A DNA stretch of 64,000 nucleotides from Cephalotrichum gorgonifer (Eukaryota > Ascomycota > Sordariomycetes > Microascales > Microascaceae), in NCBI GenBank assembly GCA_900312665.1, contig ONZQ02000002.1:1209363-1273362 (forward strand), read 5' to 3'. This document shows positions 24,542 to 33,654 of the stretch, piece by piece. The notes under the pieces are model-generated. The model saw nothing but the letters and a program-made list of their open reading frames with translations. It did no database searches and was not told the DNA's origin. The translations under genes and the position numbers were made by a program. Within the stretch, counting starts at the first letter, position 1. Each line of letters opens with the position of its first letter.

Positions 24542-26810
24542 TCAGATCCGAAATATCGAGTTCCGCCACCCGCTTTGCCGGAAATCCCCTACCCGCTCAT
24601 CCGCCAAAGTCGTCTCCTCGTTCCAAACCTTCGCCAAGCTTCCCGGTGCATACACCCCCTCAAACACCCCCGCCCCTGGCTCGTCAACCCCAATCCTCGT
24701 GAACCGGTCCGCGTCCTGCCTAGGGGCGGCCATCCTCGTTGAAACCGCGCGAATAAACGTCCACATATCATTGGGATTCGCGATGCGAGTAGCCCTTAGC
24801 CGCTCCCTCGCAAAGAGTAACTCTCTGTTCACAGACTCACACGCGTCCTTGATGGCATCCGCAATTTGGGTCTCTATTGTTATCCGGATAATAGGACGCA
24901 GAAGGGGCTTAACAAGCCAGGCGAGCCAGGATACCTTGCTCTTACTCAGGGTGTAGTTGAAGTGATGGATCCGGACACCGACATGTCTTACTGAAATAAG
25001 CTCGTCGATACGGTCTCTGCCAATCTCCAAATCGAGAACGACGTCGATTCCGCGTTGGTCTAGCCGCATAGAGGCAATCCCCTCACTTCCGAATCGAAGG
25101 AGGCCCGAGTGGCAGCGAATCCAGTATCCAATATCCGAGGCCGACACGGAAATCCCCGAGAGTTTGACGCGGAAAACGGTACCCATGCTAGAGGTAGTTC
25201 TCACGCGGCCCTTAAGAATCTCAACGTTATTCAAGGTAGAGAAATTCATCCGGTAGGGGAGGAAAGACGAGTGGTTCACGGTCTCGCCAGGTTCAAGGAC
25301 GAGATTCTCAAGTAGAAGGTCTAGTTCCGGGGTAGAGATCTCCAGCCTGGGGACAGGGATGTATTGTACGGCGTTGATGAGATGTGGCAAGAGTGTATTG
25401 ATACAGTCCGAGATGAGCTCTTTGTTGATGTTCTGGTTCGTTGGAAACAGGATATCGATTATCCTTCTCGAATCGTTGTAGACATTTCTGATGTTGCCGT
25501 CCTCGCAGATGGAGCAACAGGCTAGGCGCAGGCTAGTCAGAAGTGTGTCGATATTGTCTCGGATACGGGACTCAGTCGTTAGCTGCTGGAGCTCCCCCCG
25601 AAGCTTCGCAAACCTTTGTTCGGCGTCGTCATAGAATTCTGGGTCCATAAACATCGATTGGAACAAGTCCACAATCTGATCAACGTGCTTTTCAAACTCC
25701 GGGTCGCTTTGGGAGGCCTCGATTACAGCCTTGAAGGCGACCTCCACGTCTCTCCACAATTTCTCGTCGCCAAGTGAGGTGAGAAATCCCCACAGGTTCC
25801 GAAGTGCTCGGTCAGTCTCGCCGTTACGCTTAATATCCTCCTCAGCGCCCTCAGCTGCCTGGGAAAGCGCTAGGAAGTACATCTTCAAATACCGTCGAAG
25901 AAAGAGAGATAGGGCGGAGACAGAATCTGCATAATCTCGTTTCTGCCGAAGACTTAGAGCTGCTTGTCTCAATCGCGCGAGAAGCGTCTCCCGCTCATCC
26001 TTTGATACATGCTCTGACAGGCTGGTACCCGCTTCCGCAGCGACTTCACTCGCGCCGCGGGCCACAGCATTGGATATTTCTGCGGCATCTTCTTGGAAGT
26101 CCTCCGAAGATGGTGGTAGTTGGGATTCACCGCCCTTGCGTTTGGCAGCGGCCACTTCCTCTCTTGATGGCGCTACTTGTTTGCCGACCTGCTCGGACAC
26201 AGTCGAAAGGGTGAGTGCAGTATCACGAAACACCTCCCGGCCGATAGTGGTGAGATCCCCAAGGAACACTCGGAAGTCGGAGTTTGTTAGGAGCAAGGAG
26301 CCCATGACTGACAAGCTCGTATATACTAAGGTGACAGTTAGCGCACTCCCTTTGATTGCTCGATAGGTCGCACTTGCCTGCACCTATATCCGCGGTCGGA
26401 TGTATGGCTTGCACCCTTTTACCCAAGTCCTCGGTGTCAGCGGACAACCTCGCTTTGGAAATATACCATATGAAATCTTGGATCTGGTCCGATTCATTTT
26501 TATTCCGAAAAAGGCCAATCAGATGCTCGAGAAGCTGCCTCGTACAACGAATCAACGCCCTCCCTGAAGGACTGGCATCCGGCGGTATGGTACCGACAAG
26601 CTCGGACGCATGGCGTAGATACACCATGAGTTGGTCATTGGAGGGCATGTACCCATGCGATAGGGCCTTTAGCATCTGATAAGTATGCAGTTTCTTATCT
26701 AAGCTGGCTTGCAACGCTGTGTCGCGGTTATGGTGACGTGGTAGCAAGGGCTCGCGCTCGCGGCCATGCTCACGGCCATTGCTCCGGTTCGTGCGAAATA
26801 GTGAGAGCAT
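24542..26810 (-). CDS. HAM1-like protein with BPI/LBP-type C-terminal domain
   Basis: Predicted 738-residue protein of the fungal HAM1-like N-terminal / BPI-fold family (DUF5923 plus DUF4449). Exons are 26810-26378 and 26325-24542. The N-terminus REREPLLPR, then DKKLHTYQMLKALSHGYMPSNDQL and SDQIQDFIWYISKARLSADT, is the family signature. After the junction VYTSLSVMGSLLLTNSDFRVF follows, then helical repeats, and a C-terminal lipid-binding-like beta domain around residues 400-650. The intron most likely uses a GC donor (CAG|GCAAGT) with GCTAAC branch point; a weaker GT donor six bases earlier gives a protein two residues shorter. The start is the first in-frame ATG; the open frame upstream begins with TTG. 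Relatives are tied to membrane lipid handling and hyphal fusion, by inference. Confidence 0.85.
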
Positions 26811-26852
26811 CTCCGAGGGTTTTGTGGAGTGGGTGGGAGAGGTAGCGATGAG

Positions 26853-26876
26853 AACATGTAAAAGTGCTTTGAGGAG
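26853..26876. repeat. 24-base direct repeat, copy 1
   Basis: Exact 24-base copy (beginning AACATGTAAAAGTGC and ending GAGGAG) of 27000-27023, 147 bases apart. The two copies flank most of the polypurine tract. Confidence 0.85.
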
Positions 26877-26999
26877 GAGGAAGAGCTTCGTGGAGATGGT
26901 GGAGAGGAAGGGGAGGACGTCGGCGAGGCGGGAGAGGGTCGTGAGGGAGGGGAGAGAGGCAGCGGGGACGGAGTGGAGGGGTCCGCCGTAGCGGAGGAA

Positions 27000-27023
27000 A
27001 ACATGTAAAAGTGCTTTGAGGAG
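27000..27023. repeat. 24-base direct repeat, copy 2
   Basis: Exact match to 26853-26876. The spacing of 147 bases is a multiple of three, so both copies encode the same peptide (LLKALLHV) in the open minus-strand frame, although that frame has no ATG before 26810. Confidence 0.85.
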
Positions 27024-27538
27024 AATGTTGAGGAGAGGATAGAGAGAACATTGGGCAGAAGGCTGGTGTTTGTCCACTCGTCCCACGAAAGGAACATGAT
27101 ATATCCATCGCAATGACGTAGCTGTACTCTCATTTAGTATTGAAGTTGTAGGTACATAGCCAATATGGCCTAAGAGGGACTAACGGGGATGAGGACGACG
27201 TCGGGCTAAGAGCCACAATCCCACTAATGATATTTTACCGGCTTTTCGGTCTCTATTTATTTCCAGCATCCCCCAAAAGAGATAAATCTCGATCTCGAGC
27301 CAGATCATGAACTTATCTGTATGCTACGTGAAGTGGTGTAAGTGTCAAAACATACCGTTACGTAAGCACCGACCGACGGCTTACGTCGGATGACAGAGTG
27401 TAGCCATTGGAGATCCTCGGCAAGAACAATCGGTTAGGTTGCGGAGTAGCTTAACTTCCAAAGAGACCGATAATCCTCCGATTCCACCCACCACTTGTTT
27501 CTTACATCTAACCTCTGCTCGCCTATGACAATCTCAAT

Positions 27539-28648
27539 ATGCGCCCGACACCCCAACTTCTACTTCGCTTTCGAAGTTTGACGGCTTCTACTCCCGTGAG
27601 ACCGTTCTCTTCCATATCTAGCTGGAATGGACCCTCCACGACCAGGGAGCAGGTTGCTCCTAAAGCAGCCTATGAGGGCCTAAGCTCCCGATGGTTGTCA
27701 GAGCTCATGTCGCGTATCAAGAAGATACAAGATTCCTCCTCGGAGCACGCCGCAAAGGCAGAATCCCTATCCCAGGACATCCAGAATCGATGGCTAGATC
27801 TGCTTGCAGGCCCCGAAGGTTTTCTTACTAGCCCCGAGTGGAGGGCACTGGACGGCCGAGAGATTGTTTGGGGCGATATGGTAAGCGGGCACGACAACGT
27901 TCTATACCATGATCGGATTCAGTAGGCTAATCTCATCTCACTGGTGGTTAATACGTGCAGGATAGCATGGTACGTCGGACAAGAGCTTCTCAAAAGTATA
28001 TTGCCTCTGGTTCTAATATGTTTTGCAGGGTAAGCCGTCCTTTATACATATACTCTCTATACTCGTCTGACCGAACTAGGACATGTTAACAACGTCGTAT
28101 ATAACCGCCTCGCAGAATCATCCCGCGTAAACTGGGTGCGACACCACGCCAGGGAAGCCAACCCTACGGACGCCCACTGCTGGGAAGAGCTTCTGACGCC
28201 TAAATCTGTGGGCCTAATTCTACAGCAGATCACCACCACATTCAAATTTGTTCGTTCCCACGATCCAATCTTAGGGGCCTAGCTCCGTCCTCGCACATGG
28301 GCCATAGAAAATCAACTGATTGAGTAGCCCATGGAATTCCCTGACCGCGCAACCGTGCTGGTCCGACTCAGGAACAGGCCCACCTCTTCCTCGGATACCC
28401 TTGACCTGGAACAGGTCATCTTCTCCGAGACTCATCGAAGAGTGGCGGCACGCTGCGTAGAGAGCAACGCCATTTACGACTACCGAGCAGTTAAGAAGAG
28501 GAGGATGCCGGCCTTCATGGTGGAGACGTTACAACGGTCTTACGACAAACAGACTGATACCATGCACTATTACCAAGGGGAAGTGAAGGAGCTACATCGT
28601 GTGGTGCAGGAAATAGAGGCTGCCTTAGCGGCGACTACTGGGGTATAG
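27539..28648 (+). CDS. Hotdog thioesterase (4HBT-like), probably mitochondrial
   Basis: Predicted 280-residue protein from exons 27539-27880, 27961-27969, 28029-28029, 28080-28249 and 28328-28648. The N-terminus is rich in Arg/Ser/Thr with few acids, suggesting mitochondrial import. The hotdog core reads VWGDM-DSM-GHVNNVVYNRLAESSRVNW across three junctions; Asp in DSMGHVNN is the usual catalytic position of 4HBT acyl-CoA thioesterases. Later parts are VIFSETHRRVAARCVES and a coiled-coil-like end. The nine-base exon and the single-base exon are needed to keep the family's DMDSMGHVNN continuous: each flanking intron has GT and AG ends, and a single larger intron would break the frame. Function as an acyl-CoA thioesterase is inferred from the fold. 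Confidence 0.82.
27970..28079 (+). other. Two introns separated by one exon base
   Basis: Intron 27970-28028 (GTACGT to TTTTGCAG, TTCTAAT branch point), a single G at 28029, then intron 28030-28079 (GTAAGC to GAACTAG). Together they leave ATG-G-GA so that Met-Gly-His reads through. The arrangement may be processed stepwise, the upstream intron first, which restores an ordinary phase-1 intron. Confidence 0.65.
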
Positions 28649-29441
28649 TAGGCTGCACAGTATGTCGAGACCAATCTGGACATCGCAATAGTGGCGGGGG
28701 ACTTACAGTTCGGCGTGCTACTAGGGGTGCTAGGTAAACCTTTGTGTACGTTGGGGCAGTGCTCCTGCTAGAGATAGACACCTGCTTAACCATTGTGGGT
28801 ATAGACAGATCGGGGCATTTCTTTTCTCGGCTGCGAAATACATGCGTTAGGAGTTCTTGAATGAAATATTTTGAAACTGAGTTGATTTGTCTTGTGAAAA
28901 GTGTCATCACATTTTCCATATCTCCCAGGCCGCCACGTTGAGCACCAAATAATAGTACTTGCGGCGGGTTCATCTGGATTCACTTATCGATCCTCAATAC
29001 GCACTCTTTTAGGCGCTTGTATCCGCTTGACTGATGATATTCTGCCAAGAGTCTACTGGGCTAAAAAATATACAAGGCACCTCGTATAGTGCCCCTAGCC
29101 CAGTAGATCTTGTATATCCCCACACGCCAACGTATTATACGTAGTTTCGGAGCTGGTCTCGGGTCACGCCGTGGCCATAACGATGCCAGCCAATGGTGTA
29201 AATCACTCGACGTCACATTTCACATGGAAACGAAGGCGGAATAGCGCAGGATCCTAACCCCTGGAAATGGGCTGACACCCCTATTTTTAACTGGTTCGAT
29301 TCTCCACTTCCCTGAAAAATCCTCACGTCATAATCATCCATCCACTCCCGACAGAACCCACCGCGTCGTATATTTAACAAGGCCCGCTCGAGCCAGCCAG
29401 ACAATACTGGCAATCTTATTCACTCACCCATACACGTAGCC
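28649..29441. other. Intergenic with nested inverted repeats
   Basis: 793 bases between two plus-strand genes. Apart from the interleaved inverted repeats at 29053-29117 I see no feature. The last 100 bases before the next ATG serve as its leader. Confidence 0.4.
29053..29117. repeat. Interleaved perfect inverted repeats
   Basis: CTACTGGGCTA (29053-29063) is matched in reverse complement at 29096-29106. ATATACAAG (29068-29076) is matched at 29109-29117, and GGCAC (29076-29080) at 29089-29093. The order is crossed rather than nested, so it is not a simple hairpin. It could be the remnant of a small inverted-repeat element. Confidence 0.7.
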
Positions 29442-29942
29442 ATGGCATCACGACTCTTCTTCGACCCCGTCGTCGCCCTCCGCACCGCACCTCTGGTCTC
29501 ATCCACGTGCACTCTTTTCTACGCCTTCAGCCAAGACTTCTTCCTTCGCATCTTCAACCATGCCGACCTCCGAAAAGAGAACAAGTCGGCTGTCTCGCCC
29601 TACTTCAAAATATTCTTCTGCCGCGGTCTCCCCATAGTCCTGAGCTTGCTATCGGCAACGACATCAACAACGGTCGCGAACCTCTACACACAGCCATCGT
29701 CGCTCCGTAACAAGGGGGCGTATTCATGGTATATGGCCGCCGCCATTTTCTCTGCGAGCCACATATTATTCGTGCCGTTCGTCCCAGGCAGTGTAAAACG
29801 CCTTGTGGAGAACGAGAAAGACACCGATGCGAACGACACGCTGGACGAGTGGCTTTCCGTCAATGCCCTCAGAGGTTTGACGGTTGACCTGGTAGCATGG
29901 GTGGCTTGTGTAGTTGCTGTTGGCAAATCTTTGGTGGCATAA
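29442..29942 (+). CDS. Small four-helix membrane protein, DUF1772-like
   Basis: Predicted 166-residue intronless integral membrane protein. Four hydrophobic segments are visible, around residues 15-30, 55-75, 95-115 and 145-165, with the family-like stretch DTLDEWLSVNALRGLTVDLVAW before the last helix. This layout fits DUF1772 proteins, a group that includes anthrone oxygenases of polyketide pathways and many uncharacterised fungal membrane proteins. No polyketide synthase lies in the window, so a role in such a pathway is not supported by context. The ATG at 29442 has a good context (AGCCATGG). Confidence 0.72.
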   Translation: MASRLFFDPVVALRTAPLVSSTCTLFYAFSQDFFLRIFNHADLRKENKSAVSPYFKIFFCRGLPIVLSLLSATTSTTVANLYTQPSSLRNKGAYSWYMAAAIFSASHILFVPFVPGSVKRLVENEKDTDANDTLDEWLSVNALRGLTVDLVAWVACVVAVGKSLVA

Positions 29943-30637
29943 GACTGAACGGCATGTTTATGGTGATGGGCCCAGAACGTTTGTTTCTTACCACCTTTAA
30001 GCTGATCCTCGGGCTGAACTTGGCGAACGATAAAGGGGTACGAGTCAATTCATAGGCTCACCCGAGGAAAACGAGGTGCGGGCAAGACAGTACAAGTTCT
30101 CGGTGCGCGGGGAAAGTGGGGTAGATGGTAAGGTAGCATGGGATAGCTCTTCTATTCAGAATTGCCTGTTCGAGTCTTGCTGTAATCCAGCTATATCTTC
30201 GGGTCTCCTCGCAGTAGACGCTCGTGAATGCCCCTGCGCCAATGTACCACTTGTCAACTAAATTTTTCTCTCTGTCGCCTTCCTTTTATAGGACATCCTG
30301 GAGAACCGCATCGCATATCTAAACTTGAGCGTAAAGCGCTCAGGCTGATCATCGGTGTGAATGCGTACCAGCCCCAGAGCAGATCCATATCTGTTTACAC
30401 TCGGCTGCGGCTTCCATTCTTGAAATAGGGACGTCCCCGTTCGCGACAGATGATTGATATCAAGAGCCCTGGGGGACCAAGGTGGTTTGGTAAGATTCCT
30501 CCTAGTTACAAGCTGGTACACTCGTTGTCATGGCCAAGTGATCTTGTGACCTTTATCGTCTGAGGAATAAGGCGTGCATCATCATTCATTGCTACCGGCG
30601 TATACTAGATATACATCCATGCATATATATCGTCAAC
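29943..30637. other. Convergent intergenic region
   Basis: 695 bases between converging genes. Only short frames without recognisable content are present. AT-rich segments near 30610-30630 may hold 3' processing signals of the TXNDC17-like gene. Confidence 0.4.
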
Positions 30638-31093
30638 TCACGCCCCCTGGACGAGAGCCGCGAACAGCTTCGAGTCCAAAATCTCATGCTCCACTAAGCG
30701 GCCCGTCTCCTTGATCTCGCCATCCACACGCTCATACCGAGCCACGGTCGGAACGCCATGGACGTTCCATTTCGTGCGGACTACATGAGTAGGCTTTTTC
30801 CATCTGAATTCACGACAATTAGTGGTCACAATCAGCAGCTCGGCGTAATGAAAAGGGGGGGTATCTTACTCGGGTCTCTGTCCGACCTCGACGAAGGCCG
30901 TAGTAGGCGCACCGTCAGCCGAGAATGTGGCCTTGATGACTGGCAATGCGGCCCTGACATCCGGACACCAGGACTGTTTCGTCACCGGATCGTCCGAGGC
31001 GACGAAGGTGAGGAAGAATTTGGCGTTTGGTTCATTGGGCACCGGAAGTGAAGCGGGGGAGGCCGGCAGGGAGAAGTCGGCCAAGATCGGCAT
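30638..31093 (-). CDS. TXNDC17-like thioredoxin-domain protein (DUF953)
   Basis: Predicted 129-residue cytosolic thioredoxin-fold protein from exons 31093-30870 and 30803-30638 (66-base intron). The fold runs from FFLTFVAS, through SWCPDVRAALPVI at the active site, to WNVHGVPTVARYE with the conserved cis-proline. The active-site motif is WCPDV: Cys43 is present, but the second cysteine of the WCPDC motif known in animal TXNDC17 is Val46, so a normal two-cysteine disulfide exchange is not possible at this site. A one-cysteine mechanism, or a binding role, is more likely. The length matches the family. Some fungal relatives are thought to share this change, so it may be a lineage feature rather than damage. 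Confidence 0.87.
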
Positions 31094-31471
31094 TGTTGCG
31101 GGGTTTTCCTTTTATTTCGGAATTGCAATTAGGGGCTGGAGACTGCGTATTTGCTTGAAGCGAGCGACGACTCTGGTTCATCGAGAGCGAAAGTTCGAGC
31201 TTTGCAAAGATCGAACTATTCAGACAAGACGCCAAATATTAATAGATGAGCGAGTCTCCGTAACTGGGTCAGGTGGTTTGTAAGCAAGTCCGCGATTGTC
31301 TCAACTTCCTACGAAAGCATGCCAGATTACGTGCTCGAAGAAAAGAGTAGCGGAAAAAAGCGCTATAATTTAAGGCATTGCGCTAAGACCATTAGGCTAG
31401 ATTTTAGTCCCAACGCCAGATGCTTTCTTCAACAAGCCACGGGAGTTCCTCCCGCTTGTCCGCTCTTCGCT
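31094..31471. other. Intergenic, TXNDC17-like promoter
   Basis: 378 bases upstream of the TXNDC17-like start and downstream of the NACHT-FGE stop. No gene or clear motif is seen. Confidence 0.4.
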
Positions 31472-33553
31472 TCAGCCGCCTACGGGGACCGGCGCGACGA
31501 CGACACGGAAGCCATTTCCACGCCAGAAGCCCGCCGGCTCAAGGCTCCCTCGATATGTACAAGTCACCTTCGCGGCCCCGCTCGAAAAGCAGCCTCCGCG
31601 CAACACGCGACGCACCTGCGGCGGGGCCTCTTTTGCTTCCCGGCCATCACCTCCCTGCCACGGGTATCGAAACGACGGCGTCGCCATGTCGTCGCCCCAC
31701 AGCGTCGTGCACCACTCCCACACATGACCCGCCATGTCGTGACAACCATAGGGCGAGGCACCTCTGGGGAATAGTCCAACGGCACACGTAGTATTGAGCC
31801 CCGTTTCCTCCGAGTTCGAGGAGTCAGCCTGCCACCTGGTACCCCAAGTGTATACGGGCCCTTCACTGTTCTGGTCGCCTCGAGACGCACGCTCCCACTC
31901 CGGTTCAGTCGGGAGTCGCGCCTCTTCCCCCGGGCCGATCTTCCCGCTCGCCCGCCAGCGCCTAGTCAGCCAGATGCAGTACTCCGTCGCATCATGCCAG
32001 CTGACGTCCGTTGCGGGAGCGGTGGCCCTGTCTTCGTCCGCACCGTCAGGGCTAGGCCAGTGTCGGCCCGTTTCCTGTACAAAGGCGAGGTAGTCCCTGT
32101 TCACAACGGGAAACACGCCGATTCTAAAAGGCCCAAGTGATACGAGCGCCAGCGGCTGCGAATTCGGGTGGGTGTCCGACCCGAGGACGAAGGTTCCCGC
32201 CGGAACACCGGCGAGGGCTGTAAGGTCGCGTGGGTCGCCTAGTCTGGAGAGTATTCTTCCGGCTTTCACGCGTTCTGTGATGGACAGCGTGGCTTGGCTT
32301 ATGACATCAAGCAGGAGACGGGTAACCCTAACGCGGAACGTCTCGGAGTCAGCGACAAGATCGGCTACCAGGAGAGCGCCGCGCTGAGCCTCGATTCCAG
32401 AGCCGAGGAGAAGCCCTTCGATAAGAGGATATGATCTGCCTGAAGCCCCTAGCCGAGCCAATACACTTCGAAGGATGGGTTCTGATGCCCGAGGGTCCCT
32501 GTGAAACAACTCGACTCCAATTTCCCAAGGTAGAGTGGCCAGATGACGGGCGGCCAAGAGGTTCTGGACAGCATCGCAGGATAGAAGCGCTGCCGGTGCC
32601 GCCACTCTTGTTAATGGGTGTGGAGAATAATGCTGCCGCTCGTCACTGAGTCGGTTGAATGCTTCCACCGCAAGCAGCTGGGCAGCCCTTTCTGTGGGGG
32701 CGACAACAGAGAGCCACTGGTCCAAAATTTCCTCGCTCCGATCGCCGGAAAGCCCGGCCTGGAGTGCGAGGATGAATACGGCCGGGTTCTCCGCCGCTGG
32801 ACCCAGACCGATCGTGACCTGTCGTGGCTCGACCCCCGTGGCTTCAAAGACGGCCTGGCGTCTCTGGGTCTTGAGGAGCGGAAGCAACTCGTGTCGGACC
32901 ATGCCCGGGGGCAACACCCATCGCTCGCAGGCGTCAGTTCTCGTAAGCACGAGAAGCTGGACATTTTCGAATTCCCGAATCGACGAAAAAACGGTATTGA
33001 GAAGGTCCTGGGCTATCTCTCCGGCTTTCTCAATAGCGTCGATGACGATGAGCGTATGTGTGAACTGGTCCAGCAGTGTAGGCAGGGAGAATTCGGCTAG
33101 CCGCTTCAGAGATTCAAAGTCCTCTATTGCAAAGTAGAAAGGACTCGTGTTCGCGGTCTCCCATGACTCTTCACGGATGTCGCCGAGCTCGTTACATATC
33201 AGCAGGTGGGAGTTGCAGAAATGTGTCGCCAGGCGGAAACACAGATACTTTGCGAACGTCGTCTTGCCGCTGCCGGCCGGCCCCGTGAGCATCAGAAGCC
33301 GGTTATCCCGCACCAGCTCGAGGGCAGAGAAGAAGATGGGGGTCTCGGGACCCTGGCCGGCTCCCCGCTTCCGCAAGCCCTTGGCCGCCTTGTCCTCGAA
33401 GGTGAATCGCGCGAGCAGTGGGATGTAACCGCTGGCGAGGTTGATTGTCGTTCCATTGGGACGTGTAAGCAGAGGCTCACTGCCAAAGGCCACCGCGACC
33501 GCCTTCAGTCGCTCGGGGGTCGTCCCCGCGATACTGCCTTGGGCGTTGTCCAT
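31472..33553 (-). CDS. NACHT NTPase fused to FGE-sulfatase (C-type-lectin fold) domain
   Basis: Predicted 693-residue intronless protein; the ATG at 33553 is clear. Residues 70-240 form a NACHT-like NTPase: Walker A GPAGSGKTT (Lys97), Walker B-like TLIVIDAIEKAG (Asp172) and a sensor-like LVLTRTD (Arg205). A helical region, perhaps repeat-forming, fills 250-440. Residues 449-687 are an FGE/SUMF1-EgtB-PvdO domain: VPAGTFVLGSD, RIGVFPVVNRDYLAFV, ATDVSWHDATEYCIWL, RLPTEPEWERASRG, GCHDMAGHVWEWC and RVLRGG to GFRVV. The two copper-binding cysteines of true formylglycine-generating enzymes appear replaced, so a sensing or binding role is more likely than sulfatase maturation. The gene is visibly richer in G+C than its neighbours and lacks introns, suggesting transfer from bacteria, where this architecture is known. 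No membrane segment or signal peptide is seen. Confidence 0.88.
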   Translation of the reverse strand: MDNAQGSIAGTTPERLKAVAVAFGSEPLLTRPNGTTINLASGYIPLLARFTFEDKAAKGLRKRGAGQGPETPIFFSALELVRDNRLLMLTGPAGSGKTTFAKYLCFRLATHFCNSHLLICNELGDIREESWETANTSPFYFAIEDFESLKRLAEFSLPTLLDQFTHTLIVIDAIEKAGEIAQDLLNTVFSSIREFENVQLLVLTRTDACERWVLPPGMVRHELLPLLKTQRRQAVFEATGVEPRQVTIGLGPAAENPAVFILALQAGLSGDRSEEILDQWLSVVAPTERAAQLLAVEAFNRLSDERQHYSPHPLTRVAAPAALLSCDAVQNLLAARHLATLPWEIGVELFHRDPRASEPILRSVLARLGASGRSYPLIEGLLLGSGIEAQRGALLVADLVADSETFRVRVTRLLLDVISQATLSITERVKAGRILSRLGDPRDLTALAGVPAGTFVLGSDTHPNSQPLALVSLGPFRIGVFPVVNRDYLAFVQETGRHWPSPDGADEDRATAPATDVSWHDATEYCIWLTRRWRASGKIGPGEEARLPTEPEWERASRGDQNSEGPVYTWGTRWQADSSNSEETGLNTTCAVGLFPRGASPYGCHDMAGHVWEWCTTLWGDDMATPSFRYPWQGGDGREAKEAPPQVRRVLRGGCFSSGAAKVTCTYRGSLEPAGFWRGNGFRVVVAPVPVGG

Positions 33554-33601
33554 GTTGTGCTACGCCCAAGTTTACAAAATCAATGGCTACACTGGTGGGT
33601 C

Positions 33602-33607
33602 TTATAT
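33602..33607 (-). promoter_or_regulatory. TATA-like element of NACHT-FGE gene
   Basis: The minus strand reads GATATAAGAC here, about 50 bases before the ATG. The distance implies a very short leader if it is used. The gene therefore seems to carry a eukaryotic-type core promoter. Confidence 0.4.
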
Positions 33608-33654
33608 CGCCGGGGGGTCGATGTCGCCATACCGAAAGTGGGGGTCTTGTTTTG

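Larger units (their letters stand above)
26811..27538. other. Divergent promoter region with polypurine tract
   Basis: 728 bases between divergent starts. Bases 26860-26995 are almost all purine on the plus strand (hence CT-rich on the transcribed side of the HAM1-like gene), as in many fungal leaders. It also holds two 24-base direct repeats and an ATG at 27108 that opens an upstream frame overlapping the HAM1-like start. Confidence 0.5.

Noticed and set aside
26223..27113. Longer frame that would add 101 residues to the HAM1-like protein
   Set aside because: It starts with TTG; the first ATG is 26810, which directly precedes the family's conserved N-terminus. The added part is skewed by the polypurine tract.
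27970..28079. A single 110-base intron in the thioesterase gene
   Set aside because: Joining 27969 to 28080 directly shifts the frame and leads to an early stop, losing the conserved GHVNN.
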